Assembly (NCBI RefSeq): GCF_013201545.1
Contig: NZ_CP053746.1
Coordinates: 1,155,001-1,219,000 of the forward strand
Source of the DNA: Pseudomonas graminis
GTDB lineage: Bacteria > Pseudomonadota > Gammaproteobacteria > Pseudomonadales > Pseudomonadaceae
Length of the DNA stretch: 64,000 bases
Reading direction: 5' to 3'
Shown: in pieces, positions 47,589 through 60,700 of the stretch
How the letters are laid out: every line of letters begins with the position of its first letter
How positions within the stretch are numbered: position 1 is the first letter of the stretch
The notes under the pieces: model-generated
What the model saw: the letters and a program-made list of their open reading frames with translations, nothing else
Databases searched by the model: none
Told to the model about the DNA's origin: nothing
Translations under genes and position numbers: made by a program

Positions 47589-49147
47589 CCGCTAGAGAGC
47601 AGAAGCGCCAACCCCTCTCCACGGGTTCAGAGTGGACGTTCGAACTGATCCAGGCCTATGACCGGGAAATCAGTCGCATCGCCGAACGTTATGCGCTGGA
47701 CACTTACCCCAACCAGATTGAGGTGATCACCGCCGAGCAAATGATGGACGCCTATGCGTCTGTCGGCATGCCGCTGGGTTATCACCATTGGTCCTACGGT
47801 AAACACTTCCTCAGTACGGAAAAGTCCTATTCGCGCGGACAGATGGGTCTGGCCTACGAGATCGTCATCAACTCCGACCCGTGCATCGCCTATCTGATGG
47901 AAGAGAACACCATCTGCATGCAGGCACTGGTTGTGGCCCACGCCTGCTACGGGCATAACAGCTTTTTCAAGGGCAACTACCTGTTCCGCACCTGGACCGA
48001 CGCCAGTTCGATCATCGATTACCTCGTGTTCGCCAAGCAGTACATCATGCAGTGCGAAGAGCGTCACGGGATCGATGCGGTCGAGGATCTGCTCGACTCG
48101 TGCCACGCGCTGATGAATTACGGCGTCGATCGCTACAAGCGGCCCTACCCGATTTCGGCAGAAGAAGAACGCCGCCGCATGAAGGATCGGGAGGAGCATC
48201 TGCAGAAGCAGATCAACGATCTGTGGCGCACGATTCCGAAAAGCGCGAGCAAGAACGACAAAGAGGATTTCTCACGCTTCCCCGCCGAGCCTCAGGAAAA
48301 CATCCTCTACTTCATCGAAAAGCACGCCCCCTTGCTGGAGCCTTGGCAGCGTGAAGTGGTGCGCATCGTCCGCAAGATCGCCCAGTATTTCTACCCGCAG
48401 CGTCAGACCCAGGTCATGAACGAGGGTTGGGCCACCTTCTGGCATTACACACTGATGAATGATCTGTACGACGAAGGGCTGGTGACTGACGGCTTCATGC
48501 TGGAATTCCTGACCTCCCACACCAGTGTTGTCTACCAGCCGGGTTTCGACAGTCCCTACTACAGCGGTATCAATCCCTACACCCTGGGCTTTGCCATGTA
48601 TCAGGACATCCGGCGGATGTGCGAGCACCCGACCGAAGAGGACCGCCAGTGGTTTCCTGATCTGGCCGGTACTGACTGGCTGACGGCGGTGAAATTTGCG
48701 ATGAGCAGCTTCAAGGACGAGAGCTTCATCCTGCAGTACCTGTCGCCCAAGGTGATCCGAGACCTGAAGCTGTTCAGCATCCTCGACGATGATCAGAAGG
48801 ATGATCTCCTCGTGCCCGCCATCCACGATGAAACCGGCTACAAGGTGATTCGTGAAACCCTCGCCGCGCAATACAACCTCGGCAACCGCGAACCCAACGT
48901 ACAGATCTACAGCATTGACCGTCGCGGCGACCGCTCCCTGACCCTGCGTCATCAACAGCACGACCGTAAACCCCTCGGCGATTCCACGGACGAAGTGCTG
49001 AAGCACCTGCACCGGCTGTGGGGTTTTGATATCCATCTGGAAACGCTGCAAGGTGACCAGGTGATGAAAGTCCACCATGTGCCACCGAGAAGCGAACACG
49101 CTGACAGTGAATATTCCCGGCTGGACCTGGCGGTCGTCCACTTATAG
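47585..49147 (+). CDS. SpoVR family protein (YcgB)
   Basis: 520 residues, full length. Typical blocks [34 protein letters not shown], [47 protein letters not shown] and [21 protein letters not shown]. Named for a Bacillus spore-cortex gene, but in Gram-negatives it is part of the PrkA-YeaH stress unit. Function unknown. Coupled to yeaH. Confidence 0.9.
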   Translation: MTAREQKRQPLSTGSEWTFELIQAYDREISRIAERYALDTYPNQIEVITAEQMMDAYASVGMPLGYHHWSYGKHFLSTEKSYSRGQMGLAYEIVINSDPCIAYLMEENTICMQALVVAHACYGHNSFFKGNYLFRTWTDASSIIDYLVFAKQYIMQCEERHGIDAVEDLLDSCHALMNYGVDRYKRPYPISAEEERRRMKDREEHLQKQINDLWRTIPKSASKNDKEDFSRFPAEPQENILYFIEKHAPLLEPWQREVVRIVRKIAQYFYPQRQTQVMNEGWATFWHYTLMNDLYDEGLVTDGFMLEFLTSHTSVVYQPGFDSPYYSGINPYTLGFAMYQDIRRMCEHPTEEDRQWFPDLAGTDWLTAVKFAMSSFKDESFILQYLSPKVIRDLKLFSILDDDQKDDLLVPAIHDETGYKVIRETLAAQYNLGNREPNVQIYSIDRRGDRSLTLRHQQHDRKPLGDSTDEVLKHLHRLWGFDIHLETLQGDQVMKVHHVPPRSEHADSEYSRLDLAVVHL

Positions 49148-49217
49148 ACCCTGAGTGTTTCCAGCCTCCGCGATCGCGACTTAAGGTTTATCCTGTCGCC
49201 CTCACGGAGGCTTTTTT

Positions 49218-50447
49218 ATGCAGATTTATAAAGTTGGCGGCGCAGTACGCGATCGCCTGCTTGGCAAACCGGTCACTGACATCGACTGGGTAGTAGTGGG
49301 TGCGTCGACCGAAGAGATGCTGGTCAAGGGCTATCGCCCAGTGGGAACAGATTTTCCCGTTTTCTTGCATCCGCTGACCGGTGAGGAATACGCGCTGGCT
49401 CGCACAGAACGCAAGACCGGCAAAGGATACGGCGGCTTTGTTTTTCACGCCCATCCGGATGTCACCCTTGAACAGGATCTGATCCGTCGAGACCTGACGA
49501 TTAATGCAATTGCCGAGGACAAGAACGGTCAACTGACCGATCCTTACCACGGCCAGCAGGACCTGGAAGCCCGAGTATTGCGTCACGTTTCCCCCGCGTT
49601 CGCCGAAGATCCTCTGCGTGTCTTGCGCGTGGCCCGCTTCGCCGCGCGCTATGCCCCCGACGGTTTTACCATCGCCCCGGAAACCCTCGAACTGATGCGT
49701 CAGCTGAGTAGCTCGGGTGAACTTGAAGCGCTGACACCGGAACGCAGCTGGAAGGAAATCTCCCGGGCACTGATGGAAAAAGAGCCGCAGGTGTTCATCG
49801 AGGTCCTGCGTGAATGCGGCGCCCTGAAGGTGCTGATGCCGGAAGTTGACGCGCTGTTTGGCGTGCCTCAGCCGGAAGCCCATCACCCTGAAATCGACAC
49901 CGGTTTGCACGTTCTCAGCGTGTTGCATCAGTCCGCCCTGCACCGCCAGCCGCTAAGCGTGCGCTGGGCTTGCTTGCTGCACGACTTGGGCAAGGGACTC
50001 ACGCCGCAAGAGGAATGGCCGCGTCACATCGCCCACGAGCACAAAGGACTCAAGGCGATCAAGGCAATGAATCAGCGCTTCAAGGTGCCGAGGGACTGCC
50101 AGGAACTGGCGCTGCTGGTGGGCGAATATCACACCCACGGCCATCGCGCGCTGGAGCTGAAGCCGTCAACATTGCTGGATCTGCTGCAGAGCTTTGACGT
50201 GTATCGCCGCCCGCAACGCTTCGAGGAATTCATCGCTGCCTGCGAAATGGACGCCCGAGGCCGCAAAGGATTTGAGGAGCGCACCTATCCGCAAGCCGAA
50301 TATCTGCGCGGTGCTGCCGAAGCGGCGCGGCAAGTGGCGGTTCAGCCACTATTGGAGAAAGGTTTTCAGGGCCAGCAATTAGGCGAAGCGCTCAAGCGAG
50401 AGCGGCTGGATACGCTGAAGGTGTACAAGGCGTCGTATCAGCTTTAA
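49218..50447 (+). CDS. cca: CCA-adding tRNA nucleotidyltransferase with HD domain
   Basis: 409 residues. Repairs and builds tRNA 3' CCA ends. [10 protein letters not shown] and DIDWVVVG (metal-binding DxD) in the head, [10 protein letters not shown] for primer/NTP binding, and HDLGKG of the HD phosphodiesterase/phosphatase domain near 255-260, as in E. coli Cca (about 412 residues). CACGGAGGC precedes the ATG. Convergent with folK. Confidence 0.95.
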   Translation: MQIYKVGGAVRDRLLGKPVTDIDWVVVGASTEEMLVKGYRPVGTDFPVFLHPLTGEEYALARTERKTGKGYGGFVFHAHPDVTLEQDLIRRDLTINAIAEDKNGQLTDPYHGQQDLEARVLRHVSPAFAEDPLRVLRVARFAARYAPDGFTIAPETLELMRQLSSSGELEALTPERSWKEISRALMEKEPQVFIEVLRECGALKVLMPEVDALFGVPQPEAHHPEIDTGLHVLSVLHQSALHRQPLSVRWACLLHDLGKGLTPQEEWPRHIAHEHKGLKAIKAMNQRFKVPRDCQELALLVGEYHTHGHRALELKPSTLLDLLQSFDVYRRPQRFEEFIAACEMDARGRKGFEERTYPQAEYLRGAAEAARQVAVQPLLEKGFQGQQLGEALKRERLDTLKVYKASYQL

Positions 50448-50494
50448 GCCGCTGAGTTGGCCGCGGCGCCGTCGAGCTGAATGTCGGACGCCTG

Positions 50495-51022
50495 TTAGAC
50501 CGCAGGAAGCAGGATGGCCGGGGTGAGCTGCTCGCCGCGCCATTCGAAGGCAACCGGCCAGAGCTTCTGATCGATTTTCGCTTCAGCCCACAGCTGGGCA
50601 AACGCCACACCGGCCTCAGGGTGCAGACGCTGCGGCGCGATGAGCGACAACGGCCACAGCACGAACGCATTTTTGAGGATTTCAGCGCGGGGCAGAATCA
50701 GGCCGTCGAAGTTGCCGACCTGTTCGCCATACAGCAGGACGTCGATATCCAGCGGCAGCCCCTTGCGATCAGGAGCATAACGACCGTTATCGGCTTCGAT
50801 GAATTTGAGGCGGCGGTCCAGTTCGGTCAGCGGCAGATCTGTCAGTGCCGAAACCACCAGGTTGAAAAACGGCCCGCTCTTGATCCCCACCGGGTGACTT
50901 TCGAACACCGGCGAGAGGGTCATGTCGGTGAGGAAGTCGGCAAGAGCGTCGAGGCCGGCGCACAGATGGCGCTCCCGCTCGACATTGCTGCCCAGTCCCA
51001 AAAAAATCCGTGTCAGCGACAT
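50495..51022 (-). CDS. folK: 6-hydroxymethyl-7,8-dihydropterin pyrophosphokinase
   Basis: 175 residues. Transfers pyrophosphate from ATP in folate synthesis. GLGSNVERERHL, FFNLVVSALTDL, GRYAPDRKGLPLDIDVLLYG are diagnostic. The frame is open to 51289 but the start at 51022 gives the family length and overlaps folB by 10 bp. Pseudomonas usually carries a second folK elsewhere near panB (family knowledge), so this may be the paralogue partnered with folB. Confidence 0.9.
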   Translation of the reverse strand: MSLTRIFLGLGSNVERERHLCAGLDALADFLTDMTLSPVFESHPVGIKSGPFFNLVVSALTDLPLTELDRRLKFIEADNGRYAPDRKGLPLDIDVLLYGEQVGNFDGLILPRAEILKNAFVLWPLSLIAPQRLHPEAGVAFAQLWAEAKIDQKLWPVAFEWRGEQLTPAILLPAV

Positions 51023-51366
51023 CCGCGCTCGATCTCCACCCCAACGCCCTTCGCCGCTGGCACGGCTCCCGGCTTGGTCAATTTGAGGTGCAGCCAGGGA
51101 ATATTGAACTCGTTCATCAGAACTTCGGCGAGTCGCTCGGCAAAGGTCTCGACCAGCTGAAATTGAGAGGCTTTGGCGAATGCCTGAATCCGTGCGGACA
51201 CACTGGCGTAATCGAGCGCTTTGCTCAGGTCGTCGCCTGCAGCTGCAGGCCGATTGTCCCAGGCAAAACTTAGGTCCAGGCGCAGGCACTGGCGAATGCC
51301 ACGTTCCCAGTCGTAGGCGCCGATGACGGTATCGACCTCCAGACCTTCAATGAAAACTCTGTCCAA
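51013..51366 (-). CDS. folB: Dihydroneopterin aldolase FolB
   Basis: 117 residues from a TTG (51366) that has GGAGAG at proper distance. An ATG at 51390 is possible but adds an unusual tail. Motifs [21 protein letters not shown] and [16 protein letters not shown] identify FolB. It acts just before FolK in folate synthesis. Divergent from plsY, overlaps folK. Confidence 0.92.
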   Translation of the reverse strand: MDRVFIEGLEVDTVIGAYDWERGIRQCLRLDLSFAWDNRPAAAGDDLSKALDYASVSARIQAFAKASQFQLVETFAERLAEVLMNEFNIPWLHLKLTKPGAVPAAKGVGVEIERGCR

Positions 51367-51440
51367 GCCTGTCTCTCCGTTGCACGACAAGGGCGCGATG
51401 CGCCGTTAGAATCAAGGCAACCTCGCCCGGAATGGTTAGC

Positions 51441-52010
51441 ATGTTTTGGTTACTGGCGGTCCTCGCCTACCTGCTCGGCTCACTGTCATTCGCCATCCTG
51501 ATCAGCCGCATAACCGGTCGCCCGGACCCGCGCGCCAGTGGCTCGGGCAACGCTGGCGCGACCAATATGCTGCGCCTGGCCGGCAAGAAACTCGCGGTAC
51601 TGACGCTGATCGGCGACGTCTGCAAAGGCATGATCCCGGTGCTGATCGCCAGAGGATTGGACCTCGACCCACGACTGCAAGCCTGGATCGGACTGTGCGC
51701 AGTGCTGGGGCATCTGTTCCCGCTGTACTTCCGTTTTCGTGGCGGCAAAGGCGTGGCCACGGCCGCCGGCATGTTGCTGGCCTTGTACCCGCCGGCTGCC
51801 CTGCTCGCCATCGGCGCCTGGCTGCTGACGTTCTACCTCACTCGCACCAGCTCGTTGGCTTCGTTGATCGCCACGCCGCTGACGCTGCCGCTGCTCGCAT
51901 GGCAGGAACCCCACGCGTTACTGCCGATGAGCGTGTTAACGCTGCTCATCGTCTGGCGCCATCGGGGCAATCTACGCGACCTGTTTGCCGGGCGCGAACG
52001 GCATTTCTGA
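51441..52010 (+). CDS. plsY: Glycerol-3-phosphate acyltransferase PlsY
   Basis: 189 residues, about five membrane helices. Acylates glycerol-3-phosphate with acyl-phosphate. PlsY motifs [12 protein letters not shown] and [13 protein letters not shown] are intact. ATG at 51441 gives the P. aeruginosa length; ATG at 51432 is three codons longer. Convergent with tsaD. Confidence 0.94.
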   Translation: MFWLLAVLAYLLGSLSFAILISRITGRPDPRASGSGNAGATNMLRLAGKKLAVLTLIGDVCKGMIPVLIARGLDLDPRLQAWIGLCAVLGHLFPLYFRFRGGKGVATAAGMLLALYPPAALLAIGAWLLTFYLTRTSSLASLIATPLTLPLLAWQEPHALLPMSVLTLLIVWRHRGNLRDLFAGRERHF

Positions 52011-52058
52011 AGCTACGCCCTGCCACAACCCCAACCAGGCGCTCGAACCGATTTGCCA

Positions 52059-53084
52059 TCAAAGACCGGGCAACTGCTCCATCGGCCAACGCGCCTGCAC
52101 AGTAATGCTCAGACTTTCCCTCTGCCCTGCCTGCAAACGCTGGCAGCCGGCAAAGGCGATCATCGCGCCGTTGTCGGTGCAGAACTCAGGCCGGGCGTAA
52201 TAAACATTTCCGCCCAGGCCATCGAGCATCTGTTCCAGCGACAAACGTAACGCCTTGTTTGCGCTCACGCCGCCGGCGATGACCAGACGCTTGAGCCCCG
52301 TCTGCTTCAGCGCGCGTTTGCACTTGATGGTCAAAGTGTCCACCACCGCCTGCTGGAAGGCCAGCGAGATGTCGCAACGGGTTTGCTCGCTGTCGTCCCC
52401 GGTACTTTGGCACTGCTGCCAGGTGTTCAAGGAGAACGTCTTCAAGCCGCTGAAGCTGAAATCCAGCCCGGGGCGGTCCGTCATCGGACGCGGAAAGACA
52501 AAGCGCCCGGCCACACCGGATTGCGCCAGACGGGAAATCTCCGGCCCCCCCGGGTAATTCAGGCCCATCATCTTCGCGGTTTTGTCGAACGCTTCGCCGG
52601 CGGCGTCGTCCAGGGTTTCGCCAAGCAACTCGTAGAGACCAATGCCATCGACGCGAACAAGCTGCGTATGGCCACCGGAAACCAACAAAGCGACGAACGG
52701 AAACTCAGGGGGATTTTCTTCCAGCATGGGGGCCAGCAAATGCCCTTCCATGTGGTGCACACCCAGAGCCGGGATGTCCCACGCAAAGGCCAACGCCTGT
52801 GCGCATGAGGCCCCCACCAGCAGAGCTCCGACCAGTCCTGGGCCAGCGGTATAAGCGATGGCATCGATCTCGGTCACGGCGCAGTCTGCCTCGGCCAACA
52901 CCTGACGAATCAAGGGCAGCATGCGTTTCACGTGGTCACGGGAGGCAAGCTCCGGGACCACTCCGCCATAGACGCGGTGCAGGTCGATCTGGCTGAATAA
53001 TGCGTCGGCAAGCAGCCCGCGTTCGCTGTCGTACAGCGCGACACCGGTCTCATCGCAGGAAGTTTCCATTCCCAGTACTAGCAT
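52059..53084 (-). CDS. tsaD: tRNA t6A threonylcarbamoyltransferase subunit TsaD
   Basis: 341 residues. With TsaB and TsaE it installs t6A at position 37 of ANN-decoding tRNAs. Iron-binding H111 and H115 (VHHMEGH), [11 protein letters not shown] at the start, [10 protein letters not shown] and [10 protein letters not shown] are all present. ATG at 53084 follows AAGGCG. Divergent from rpsU, the usual Pseudomonas and enterobacterial order. Confidence 0.95.
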   Translation of the reverse strand: MLVLGMETSCDETGVALYDSERGLLADALFSQIDLHRVYGGVVPELASRDHVKRMLPLIRQVLAEADCAVTEIDAIAYTAGPGLVGALLVGASCAQALAFAWDIPALGVHHMEGHLLAPMLEENPPEFPFVALLVSGGHTQLVRVDGIGLYELLGETLDDAAGEAFDKTAKMMGLNYPGGPEISRLAQSGVAGRFVFPRPMTDRPGLDFSFSGLKTFSLNTWQQCQSTGDDSEQTRCDISLAFQQAVVDTLTIKCKRALKQTGLKRLVIAGGVSANKALRLSLEQMLDGLGGNVYYARPEFCTDNGAMIAFAGCQRLQAGQRESLSITVQARWPMEQLPGL

Positions 53085-53170
53085 GGGGTACGCCTTGTTG
53101 GGGCTGAATTCGAAGGCGCGCATAATAGTCGCCGCTCATGCCTGCGACCAGTGCTTTTCGATCAGAGGCT

Positions 53171-53199
53171 TTGCATTCCGCGAAGCAAGGGGTTAACAT
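53171..53199 (+). promoter_or_regulatory. rpsU: Candidate sigma-70 promoter of rpsU
   Basis: TTGCAT (53171-53176) and TAACAT (53194-53199) with exactly 17 bp between, about 80 bp before rpsU. Fair match to the consensus; not tested. Confidence 0.42.
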
Positions 53200-53280
53200 C
53201 CGCAACCCTTAAAAACCGACGTACTTAGTGCAAGCGTTGCAGTAAGCGTTGACCCCGGTAATGAATGAAGGTAGCTCTGG

Positions 53281-53496
53281 ATGCCAGCCGTCAAAGTTAA
53301 AGAGAACGAACCCTTCGACGTAGCTCTGCGTCGTTTCAAGCGCTCCTGCGAAAAAGCCGGTGTTCTGGCTGAAGTTCGTAGCCGCGAATTTTACGAGAAG
53401 CCGACTTCTGAGCGTAAGCGTAAAGCAGCAGCTGCTGTTAAGCGTCACGCCAAGAAAGTACAGCGCGAACAGCGCCGCGCCGTTCGTCTGTATTAA
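53281..53496 (+). CDS. rpsU: Small ribosomal subunit protein bS21
   Basis: 71 residues, very basic, [26 protein letters not shown] at the N-terminal half and RRAVRLY at the end. First gene of the rpsU-dnaG-rpoD macromolecular synthesis operon. Confidence 0.97.
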
Positions 53497-53526
53497 TACA
53501 GACGTCTGACGCAAGCTTCTGCCTTG

Positions 53527-53545
53527 CCCGGCCTTCAAAGCCGGG
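53527..53545 (+). terminator. Stem-loop between rpsU and dnaG
   Basis: CCCGGC/GCCGGG stem with a 7-nt loop, 30 bp after rpsU. Without a T run it may act as a partial terminator or RNA-processing site. E. coli has a terminator in the equivalent place. The rest of the 262-bp gap shows nothing clear. Confidence 0.45.
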
Positions 53546-53758
53546 CTGTCGGCAGTTGCAGTTCTAGCCTCACGCAACACCGATCAAGCAACACAAGACA
53601 GAGGCTGTTGACGCCGCAGATGCGACCGAGACAAACCCCGTCGATTTCTTCCAGCCTGATTCAGGCCGCGTTGACCCGTCTACACTGACCAAGCAACCGT
53701 CGTTACGGTTTGGATTCGCCACGATCTTTCTGGCGGGGCGCCTGATGATGAGAACGCC

Positions 53759-55726
53759 ATGGCCGGACTGATTCCCCAAGGTTTTATTGACGACCTCCTG
53801 AACCGCACCGACATCGTCGATGTTGTCAGCTCACGCGTTCAATTAAAAAAGACCGGCAAGAACTTCAGCGCCTGTTGTCCTTTCCATAAAGAGAAGACAC
53901 CGTCGTTCAGCGTCAGCCCGGACAAACAGTTCTATTACTGCTTCGGCTGTGGTGCGGGTGGTAACGCCCTCGGCTTCATCATGGACCACGACAACCTGGA
54001 TTTTCCCCAGGCCGTCGAAGACCTGGCCAAAGCGGCCGGGATGGAAGTCCCACGCGAACAAGGCGTCAAAGGGCAAAAGCCCCGACAGCCTACCGATTCG
54101 CCGCTCTACCCCCTATTAACAGCCGCCGCCGATTTTTACCGGGCCGCGCTGAAGAGCCATCCAACGCGAAAATCTGCGGTGGAATACCTGAAAGGCCGCG
54201 GCCTGTCAGGTGAGATTGCCCGCGACTTCGGACTGGGCTTCGCCCCTCCTGGCTGGGACAACCTCTACAAGCACCTTAGCAGCGACACCCTTCAGCAGAA
54301 GGCGATGATCGATGCCGGCTTGCTGATCGAAAACGCCGAAACCGGCAAACGCTACGACCGCTTCCGCGACCGTGTGATGTTTCCCATTCGCGACAGTCGC
54401 GGCCGAGTGATCGCATTTGGCGGGCGGGTATTGGGCGACGACAAGCCCAAATACCTGAACTCTCCTGAAACCCCGGTGTTTCATAAGGGTCAGGAGTTGT
54501 ACGGTTTATTCGAAGCTCGCAAATTTAACCGTAACCTGGACGAGATTATCGTCGTCGAAGGCTACATGGATGTCATTGCACTGGCCCAACAGGGCTTGCG
54601 CAATGCCGTTGCGACGCTGGGTACGGCGACCAGCGAAGAGCATTTGAAACGGCTGTTTCGTGTGGTGCCGAACGTTCTGTTCTGCTTCGACGGTGATCAG
54701 GCTGGCCGAAACGCTGCCTGGCGCGCACTGGAAGCGACGATTCCCGGTTTGCAGGACGGCCGGCGCGCGAGGTTTCTGTTCCTGCCCGAAGGGGAGGATC
54801 CCGACACCCTGGTGCGCGCCGAAGGCACTGACGCGTTCAAGGCGAGAATCAACCAGCACGCACAACCGCTGGCTGACTATTTTTTCGAGCAACTGACCAA
54901 GGAGGCCGATCCGCGCTCCCTGGAAGGCAAGGCGCACATGGTGACACTGGCCGCGCCGCTGATCGAAAAGGTGCCGGGCGCCAATTTGCGCGAGCTAATG
55001 CGCCGACGACTGAAAGAGATCACCGGGCTGGACACCGCCGCGGTCAACCAGTTGATGCAGTCCGCTCCGGCGGAGGCTCAGCCCAGCTACGATCCGGGCT
55101 TCGATTACGAGGCCGTGCCGGATTACGGTGATTATCAGCAGCCCGATTACCAGGTGCAGCAGGAATGGACGCCGAACGCGCCGGGCGGTCAGCAGAAAAA
55201 ATGGGACAAGAAGCCGTGGGACAAAGGCAAGAAATGGGACAAGAACGGCAAGCGTCCTGATTTTGAGCCTCGTGGGCCACGCACACCGGCGACGGTTGAG
55301 CCGCCGGCGCTGACAGCACTTAGAACCTTGCTGCATCACCCTGAACTGTCAGCGCAGGTTGCCAACGCCAGTACGTTCGCCGATGAAGAAAACGTGTATT
55401 CGCAGCTTCTGGTGGCACTTATCGACGCCACACAGAAAAACCCGAAGCTGCGCACCATGCAGTTGATTGCCCGCTGGCATGGCACCGATCAAGGACGATT
55501 GTTGCGTCAACTGGCGGAAAAGGAATGGCTGATCTCGGCCGATAACCTTGAACAACAGTTTTTCGACACTATAACTAGCTTGTCTGCCCGCCAACGCGAG
55601 CGACATCTGGAGCAATTGATCAGGAAGGAACGGCAGTCAGGTCTGAGCGCGGAAGAAAAAGTTCAGCTGCTCAACCTGTTAAATCGCAAAGTTCCTGCAC
55701 AAACCCCGACCTCAACTGGCGTGTGA
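53759..55726 (+). CDS. dnaG: DNA primase DnaG
   Basis: 655 residues. Makes RNA primers at the fork. CHC2 zinc domain ligands C40, H43, C61, C64 (CCPFHKEK, YCFGCG). Toprim domain VVEGYMDVIAL and FDGDQAGRNA. Lys/Trp-rich linker (KKWDKKPWDKGKKWDK) at about 475-500 before the C-terminal DnaB-binding domain. Second gene of the operon. Confidence 0.97.
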   Translation: MAGLIPQGFIDDLLNRTDIVDVVSSRVQLKKTGKNFSACCPFHKEKTPSFSVSPDKQFYYCFGCGAGGNALGFIMDHDNLDFPQAVEDLAKAAGMEVPREQGVKGQKPRQPTDSPLYPLLTAAADFYRAALKSHPTRKSAVEYLKGRGLSGEIARDFGLGFAPPGWDNLYKHLSSDTLQQKAMIDAGLLIENAETGKRYDRFRDRVMFPIRDSRGRVIAFGGRVLGDDKPKYLNSPETPVFHKGQELYGLFEARKFNRNLDEIIVVEGYMDVIALAQQGLRNAVATLGTATSEEHLKRLFRVVPNVLFCFDGDQAGRNAAWRALEATIPGLQDGRRARFLFLPEGEDPDTLVRAEGTDAFKARINQHAQPLADYFFEQLTKEADPRSLEGKAHMVTLAAPLIEKVPGANLRELMRRRLKEITGLDTAAVNQLMQSAPAEAQPSYDPGFDYEAVPDYGDYQQPDYQVQQEWTPNAPGGQQKKWDKKPWDKGKKWDKNGKRPDFEPRGPRTPATVEPPALTALRTLLHHPELSAQVANASTFADEENVYSQLLVALIDATQKNPKLRTMQLIARWHGTDQGRLLRQLAEKEWLISADNLEQQFFDTITSLSARQRERHLEQLIRKERQSGLSAEEKVQLLNLLNRKVPAQTPTSTGV

Positions 55727-55740
55727 GGTCATAGCTCGGG

Positions 55741-55746
55741 TATAAT
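55741..55746 (+). promoter_or_regulatory. rpoD: Consensus -10 box in front of rpoD
   Basis: Perfect TATAAT 48 bp before the rpoD start, in the dnaG-rpoD gap. The -35 region (TGGCGT) is weak. Suggests an internal operon promoter. Confidence 0.45.
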
Positions 55747-55793
55747 CCCCGGCTTGTTTTTTGCCCGCCAAGACCTTCAGTGGATAGGGTGTT

Positions 55794-57638
<1,845 letters not shown>

Positions 57639-57653
57639 GCGACACGTCGTACC

Positions 57654-57680
57654 AAAACCCCCGGCATTGCTGGGGGTTTT
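57654..57680 (+). terminator. Rho-independent terminator of rpoD
   Basis: AAAACCCCC/GGGGGTTTT stem around a 9-nt loop, 16 bp after the rpoD stop. The whole macromolecular synthesis operon probably ends here. Confidence 0.9.
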
Positions 57681-57772
57681 GCGTTTTAAGGAATAAATTT
57701 CCGGCAGAGTGCCACTGTTGTCCAGCGCGGCTACACTCGATTGATTCTCATCCATGAATCACCGAGGCTGCC

Positions 57773-60700
57773 ATGATCTGGATGCCGGCCATTGCTCTCT
57801 TGTGCTTGCTCGCCCCCGCTGCAATCAGCGCCCAGACGGTGCTTGGCGATGGCCAAAACAGGCAGGCGATCCATCAAGAGTGGCTGCCCGGCGAGGATGC
57901 TGAACCTGGGAGTGCACCCGGCGTAAGCCTGCATTCGCCCACTCACTTGATCAGCAACCGATTCGCAGGTATCGATCAACGCCGCCAACCTGAGGAATTA
58001 ATCGGACTGGACGATTCTCCACCCCTATCGCAGGCGGTCACTCACTCCAGCGAGCGCAGCAAGCTCTGGCACGAGTTTTTGCTGATCGGACTTCCCGGGC
58101 TGCTGGTTCTGATAACGGTGCTGGCCATTGTGGTGCGGATCAACCGTCGCCTCAGCTCGGAAATCTCTCGCCGAATTGCCCTTGAGCAGGAGCTGCGCAG
58201 CAGCGAATACCACTATCGCGGGATGATCGAAAGCCTTTCGGCCATCGCGTGGGAAGCCAATACTCACGACTACTCCTACAACTACGTCTCACCGCACGCG
58301 CAGGATTTGTTGGGGTATCCGCTGCACCAGTGGCGGAGGCCCGGATTCTGGCGGAGCATCGTTCATCCGGAAGACGTCGACTACGCACAGACCTACTGCG
58401 ACCGCGAGGTGGCGGAGGGCAACGATCACAGTGTCGATTATCGAGTCCTGAGTGCCGACGGCAGGGTGGTCTGGATCCGCGACATTGTGAGCATGATCGG
58501 CTATGGCCAAGAACCCTTGATGCGCGGGCTGATGATCGACATCAGCGAAGCCAAGCAGACCGAAGAAGCTCTGCGCCTGTCGGAAGGGAAATTCGCCTCG
58601 GTGTTCGCGCAATGCCCTGACATGCTGGTCATCGCGCGTCTTTCCGACGGCTGCTTTCTGGAGGCCAATCCGGCTTTTGTAGAGCAAATCGGCGTCAGCC
58701 TGGACGACGTGGTAGGGCGCGTGCCCTCCGAGCTGAATATCTGGGGCATTCCCGACATCGGCCACAGTCTGCTGCAACGCCTTCAAAGGGGCAGCATCCG
58801 CAATCTGGAAATGCCGTTTCGGCGCAGCGACGGCCGTCTGTTCACCGGGCTTCTGTCAGCCGAGCCCTTCGACCTGGACTCCACTGCCGCAGTGGTTGTC
58901 GTGGTGAGGGACATCACGCCGCTCAAAGAGGCCCAGCAACAGCTGCAGATGTCCGAAGAGAAGTTCGCCAAGGCATTCCACTCCTCCCCCGACGGCCTGC
59001 TGATCACACGGCAAAACGACGGATTGCTGGTGGAGGTGAACGACGGTTTCAGCCGCATCACTGGTTATCACAGCTCGCTATCGCTGGACCGTACCACCCT
59101 TGACCTGGGCATTTGGGTAGACCTGAACGAGCGACAGCAACTGCTCGAGCAGTTGAGGCGCGACGGCTTTGTGAAGGACTTTACCAGCCACATCCGTCGC
59201 AGGGATGGTCAGATCCGCCTGTGCGAGATTTCCGCGCGACCGCTGCCGATTGCCGGTGAGGACTGCATGCTCACCATCGCGCGTGACATCACCGACCGCC
59301 ATCAGATGCAGGAAAAGTTGCAACTGGCCGCGACGGTATTCGAAAGCACAGCGGAAGGCGTCTTGATCACCGACACCCGACAGCGGATTAACGCAGTCAA
59401 CCGGGCCTTCAGCGAGATCACCGGCTACAGCGAACAGGAAGCGCTCGGCGACACGCCGCGATTGCTGGCATCCGGACTTCACGACAGCGCGTTCTACGCC
59501 GCCATGTGGTACCAACTGACCGCAGAGGGTCATTGGCAGGGCGAGATCAGCAACCGGCGCAAGAATGGTGAGATCTATCCGAGCTGGCTGACCATCAGCG
59601 CTGTGCGCAATCGCGATAAGTTCATCACCCACTTCGTTGCGGTGTTCGCTGATATCTCAAGCCTGAAGCAGGCTCAGGCCCGCCTCGACTACCAGGCGCA
59701 CCACGACCCGTTGACCGGCCTGCCGAACCGGACGCTGTTTGAAAGCCGACTGCACGCCGCGCTGACCCACTCAAGAGCGGCCTACAGCCTCGGCGCGGTG
59801 TTGTTTCTGGACCTGGATCGTTTTAAACACATCAATGACAGCCTCGGCCACCCCGTTGGTGACCTGCTATTAAAAAGCATTGCGGTGCGCCTGAAGGAGA
59901 ACCTGCGCGACATCGACACCGTCGCGCGGCTCGGTGGCGATGAATTCATCATCCTGTTGCCGGGCCTGCAAAATCCGACCGACGCCGAAGTCGTCGCCAC
60001 CAAGCTGCTCAACAGTTTTTCGGCGCCGTTTCAGGCGGGCGATCACGAGTTCTTCATGAGCACCAGCATCGGCAGCGCGCTTTTTCCCACAGACGGAGCG
60101 GACGTCGCCACGCTGATCAAGAATGCCGACGCGGCGATGTATCGGTCGAAGGCCAAGGGGCGCAACCGGGTCGAGCACTACACCCGCGATCTGACCGCTC
60201 AGGCCAGCGAGCGGATTGCTCTGGAACAGGAGCTGCGGCGCGCTATCGAGCGTAACGAGTTCACCCTTTCTTACCAACCCAAAATCAGTTTGCTGACACA
60301 CCGGTTGGTCGGCGCCGAAGCGCTGATACGCTGGTTCCACCCCACCTTTGGCGACGTCCCACCCGAGCGGTTCATCCCGCTCGCAGAAGAAAACGGCATG
60401 ATCCTGCAGATCGGCGAGTGGGTGCTCGATACGGCCTGCCAGCAATTGCACGAGTGGAACCAGCGCTACGATGTGTTTGGCCCGCTGTCGGTAAACCTTG
60501 CCGGCGCTCAATTGCGTCAGCCCAATCTGGTCAACAAGGTCGAACGACTGCTGCTTCAGCAACAGTTACAACCTGGCTGTCTACAACTGGAAATCACTGA
60601 AAACTTCATCATGTCGCAGACCGAAGAGGCGCTTTCCGTCCTGCATCGCCTAAAAACACTAGGCGTACAACTGGCCATCGACGACTTTGGCACCGGCTAC

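Noticed and set aside
53497..53758. Small gene between rpsU and dnaG
   Set aside because: Short frames exist, but none has a ribosome-binding site plus a plausible product.
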